DNA of 6,694 nt from Thermoguttaceae bacterium (GTDB lineage Bacteria > Planctomycetota > Planctomycetia > Pirellulales > Thermoguttaceae), in contig JAFYVO010000313.1 of the NCBI GenBank assembly GCA_017549085.1, positions 1-6,694 on the forward strand. Direction: 5' to 3'. Below the pieces are notes generated by a model, which searched no databases, had not been told where the DNA came from, and saw only the letters and a list, made by a program, of their open reading frames with translations. The translations under genes and the position numbers were made by a program. Of the stretch, positions 4,967 through 6,694 are shown one piece after another (the stretch's first letter is position 1; each line of letters begins with the position of its first letter).

Positions 4967-6280
4967 ATGGACGCGTTGTATCGAAAGATTGTTTCCGGCG
5001 AGGAAAAAATTTCGTTGATCGGGCTCGGCTACGTCGGGACGCCGATCGCGGTCGCGTTCGCGAGAAAAGCGAAAGTCGTCGGGTTCGATATCAACGCCAA
5101 AAAAGTCGAGCTTTACCGCTCCGGCGTCGACCCGACGAACGAAGTCGGCGCCGACGCGCTCCGAGCGACGACCGTCGAGTTTACGTCCGACGAGACGAAA
5201 TTGCGGGAAGCGAAGTTTCACGTCGTCGCCGTTCCGACGCCGGTTCGCGACGATCATACGCCCGATTTGTCGCCGGTCGAAGGGGCGAGCCGCATTTTGG
5301 GGCGCAATCTAACCCCGGGAAGCGTCGTCGTTTACGAGTCGACCGTTTATCCCGGCGTCACCGAGGACGTTTGCGTTCCGATTTTGGAGCGGGAGTCCGG
5401 TTTGCGTTGCGGCGTCGATTTTAAAGTCGGGTATTCTCCGGAGCGCATCAACCCGGGGGACAAAGAGCGGCGGCTCGAAACGATCGTCAAAATCGTTTCC
5501 GGGATGGACGCGGAGACGCTCGACTTGGTCGCGAAGGTTTACGAACTCGTCGTCGAGGCGGGCGTTTACCGGGCGCCGTCGATCAAAGTGGCGGAAGCGG
5601 CGAAGGTGATCGAGAACTGCCAGCGCGACATTAACATCGCCTTTATGAACGAGTTGTCGATCATTTTCAACAAACTCGGCGTCGACACGAAGTCGGTCTT
5701 GGAAGCCGCCGGAACGAAGTGGAACTTTTTGAAGTTTACTCCGGGGCTCGTCGGCGGACACTGCATCGGCGTCGACCCGTATTACTTGACGTACAAGGCG
5801 GAGCAAGTCGGGTACCGCAGCCAAATCATCTTGGCCGGACGGCGAATCAACGACGATATGGGGCGTTACGTCGCGGAAAATCTCGTCAAAAATTTGATCA
5901 AAGCGGACAAAACCGTCAAGGGCGCCCGCGTCGCGGTTCTCGGCTTCACCTTCAAGGAGAATTGCCCGGACGCCCGCAACACGAAGGTTTTCGATATTAT
6001 TAAGGAGCTGCGCGAATACGGGATCGAACCGGTCGTCGCCGACCCGGTCGCCGACCCGGAAGAGGCGCGGGCGCTTTACGGCGTCGAGTTCGTCGACTTG
6101 GCCGACGTTTGCCAAATGGACGCGGTCGTTTTGGCGGTCGCGCATCGGGAGTTCGCGGCGTTGACCGAAGCGGAGATCGCGGGCTTTTTCGGAGGCGGCG
6201 TCAAAACGCTTCTCGACCTGAAAGGCCTTCTCGACCGCGACGAATACGAGCGCGCCGGGTATCTTTACCGGCGACTGTAA
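4967..6280 (+). CDS. tviB: UDP-N-acetylhexosamine 6-dehydrogenase (TviB/WbpO type)
   Basis: A cytoplasmic NAD-dependent enzyme that oxidises C6 of a UDP-N-acetylhexosamine in two steps to the uronic acid, a precursor for capsule, O-antigen or exopolysaccharide. The 437 residues fit the family (about 425). The Rossmann fold opens with [17 protein letters not shown] (15-31). [16 protein letters not shown] and [18 protein letters not shown] follow, then [31 protein letters not shown] carries Lys213 and Asn217, [13 protein letters not shown] has the catalytic Cys266, and [15 protein letters not shown] begins the C-terminal domain. These agree closely with the remembered TviB/VipA sequence, more than with UDP-glucose dehydrogenases. 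Whether the sugar is GlcNAc or GalNAc cannot be decided. I chose the ATG at 4967 because homologues begin near there and AAGGA lies 11 bases upstream; an in-frame TTG at 4940 is less likely. No other polysaccharide gene adjoins it. Confidence 0.93.
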   Translation: MDALYRKIVSGEEKISLIGLGYVGTPIAVAFARKAKVVGFDINAKKVELYRSGVDPTNEVGADALRATTVEFTSDETKLREAKFHVVAVPTPVRDDHTPDLSPVEGASRILGRNLTPGSVVVYESTVYPGVTEDVCVPILERESGLRCGVDFKVGYSPERINPGDKERRLETIVKIVSGMDAETLDLVAKVYELVVEAGVYRAPSIKVAEAAKVIENCQRDINIAFMNELSIIFNKLGVDTKSVLEAAGTKWNFLKFTPGLVGGHCIGVDPYYLTYKAEQVGYRSQIILAGRRINDDMGRYVAENLVKNLIKADKTVKGARVAVLGFTFKENCPDARNTKVFDIIKELREYGIEPVVADPVADPEEARALYGVEFVDLADVCQMDAVVLAVAHREFAALTEAEIAGFFGGGVKTLLDLKGLLDRDEYERAGYLYRRL

Positions 6281-6326
6281 AGGTCGGAAGAACGGAAAAT
6301 CGTTAAAACCGGCAAGAAACGGAAAA

Positions 6327-6361
6327 CGACGGGCGTCCGAACGGGCGACCGTCGATTTTTT
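6327..6361. terminator. Strong bidirectional Rho-independent terminator
   Basis: CGACGG (6327-6332) pairs with CCGTCG (6349-6354). After one G-A mismatch CGTCC (6334-6338) pairs with GGGCG (6343-6347), around a GAAC loop. A run of six T follows on the + strand (6356-6361). On the minus strand TTTT follows the stem as well, so one hairpin can end both the dehydrogenase transcript and the convergent glycosidase transcript. Confidence 0.85.
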
Positions 6362-6433
6362 GTTCCGAAAACGCCGACTTGAACGCGGGAACGGCGTTGA
6401 AATCGGCGATTTGCGTAAGTTGGGGGAATAGCG

Positions 6434-6694
6434 TTACTTCAGACGCGGCAAACCGTCGGCGTCGAACTCGACCGGGCGATAGTAAACGGCGCGGTTCCAA
6501 CCGGGGGAACGGTCAAGTTTCGCGTGATAGAAGTAAAGCGTTTGACCGTTCGCGTCGCGGACGAAGGAACCGTGCCCGACGCCGAAAAGGTTTTCGTCGC
6601 TCTGCAGGAACGGCTTGTCGTGTTTGCGCCAAGAGGCCGGGTCAAGCGGATCGTCGCCGACGAACTCGAGGAGCGCGACTTTGTACGTCGGGAG
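6434..6694 (-). CDS. Glycoside hydrolase family 43-like protein, C-terminal end (partial)
   Basis: The last 86 residues of a glycosidase whose N-terminal part lies beyond the right edge; the stop is TAA at 6434-6436. No start codon is present, so the frame has to be read as open from base 6694. DPLDPASWRKHDKPFL (15-30), GVGHGSFVRDANGQ (38-51), LYFYHAKL (53-60) and a final VEFDADGLPRL (75-85) follow the end of the GH43 five-bladed propeller. There a GxGH histidine, a YHA strand and a D-x-DG-x-P close are typical. Family members cut arabinose- or xylose-containing polysaccharides, often after export. The catalytic Asp and Glu lie mostly outside the visible part, so activity and substrate cannot be judged. 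The family call is confident; the subfamily is unknown. Confidence 0.87.
   Translation of the reverse strand, partial: LPTYKVALLEFVGDDPLDPASWRKHDKPFLQSDENLFGVGHGSFVRDANGQTLYFYHAKLDRSPGWNRAVYYRPVEFDADGLPRLK

Noticed and set aside
4649..5257. 202-codon minus-strand open frame over the spacer and the dehydrogenase start
   Set aside because: It overlaps a confident gene on the other strand, has low-complexity basic composition and no recognisable domain.
5309..6145. 278-codon minus-strand open frame opposite the dehydrogenase
   Set aside because: A shadow of the strongly supported TviB-type gene, with no motifs of its own.
1..6694. Unusual frequency of GTCGAC and GACGTC words
   Set aside because: Spread through genes and spacers alike, so it looks like genome composition rather than a placed element; a genome-wide count would be needed.

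Overview
The window looks like chromosomal DNA from a GC-rich bacterium, most likely a planctomycete (inference). The grounds are a Gfo/Idh/MocA-type oxidoreductase with a twin-arginine leader, a family 43 glycoside hydrolase close by, weak or absent Shine-Dalgarno sites at several genes, and a strong preference for TCG/GCG/CGA words. No tRNA, rRNA, transposase, CRISPR array or phage gene was seen. One gene ends in TAG at its normal family length, so the standard code appears to apply.

Layout from left to right. (1) The last 64 codons of a TrkH-type potassium transporter on the + strand (1-195). A perfect 13-bp hairpin follows, between it and a convergent gene. (2) A minus-strand block read from about 3018 down to 282. 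It holds a small single-span membrane protein (3018-2746), hemE for uroporphyrinogen decarboxylase (2713-1652), a doubtful Ser/Ala-rich ORF with a signal-like N-terminus (1495-1040), and a membrane protein shaped like the YugP family of zinc metallopeptidases but without its HExxH site (914-282). The gap between the last two holds two inverted repeats that share one centre at base 1015. (3) A divergent intergenic region (3019-3284) with a near-consensus sigma-70 promoter reading right, a weaker candidate reading left, and a 9-bp direct repeat between their -35 boxes. (4) The oxidoreductase gene on the + strand. Its good ribosome binding site and GTG start open a Tat leader that is cut by an in-frame TAG at 3345-3347. 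The catalytic body beyond it (3360-4652) is intact. (5) An AT-rich spacer with a terminator-like hairpin, then a TviB/WbpO-type UDP-N-acetylhexosamine 6-dehydrogenase on the + strand (4967-6280). (6) A strong two-way terminator, then the C-terminal 86 codons of a minus-strand GH43 glycosidase that runs off the right edge.

The genes do not form one obvious pathway. HemE is housekeeping haem synthesis. The dehydrogenase makes a uronic-acid sugar nucleotide for surface polysaccharide. The oxidoreductase and the GH43 enzyme fit the sugar and glycan breakdown common in planctomycetes. The points most worth a second look are the amber codon inside the Tat leader, the metallopeptidase-like protein without its metal site, the concentric palindrome, and the shared divergent control region. 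No clearly new multi-gene system was found.
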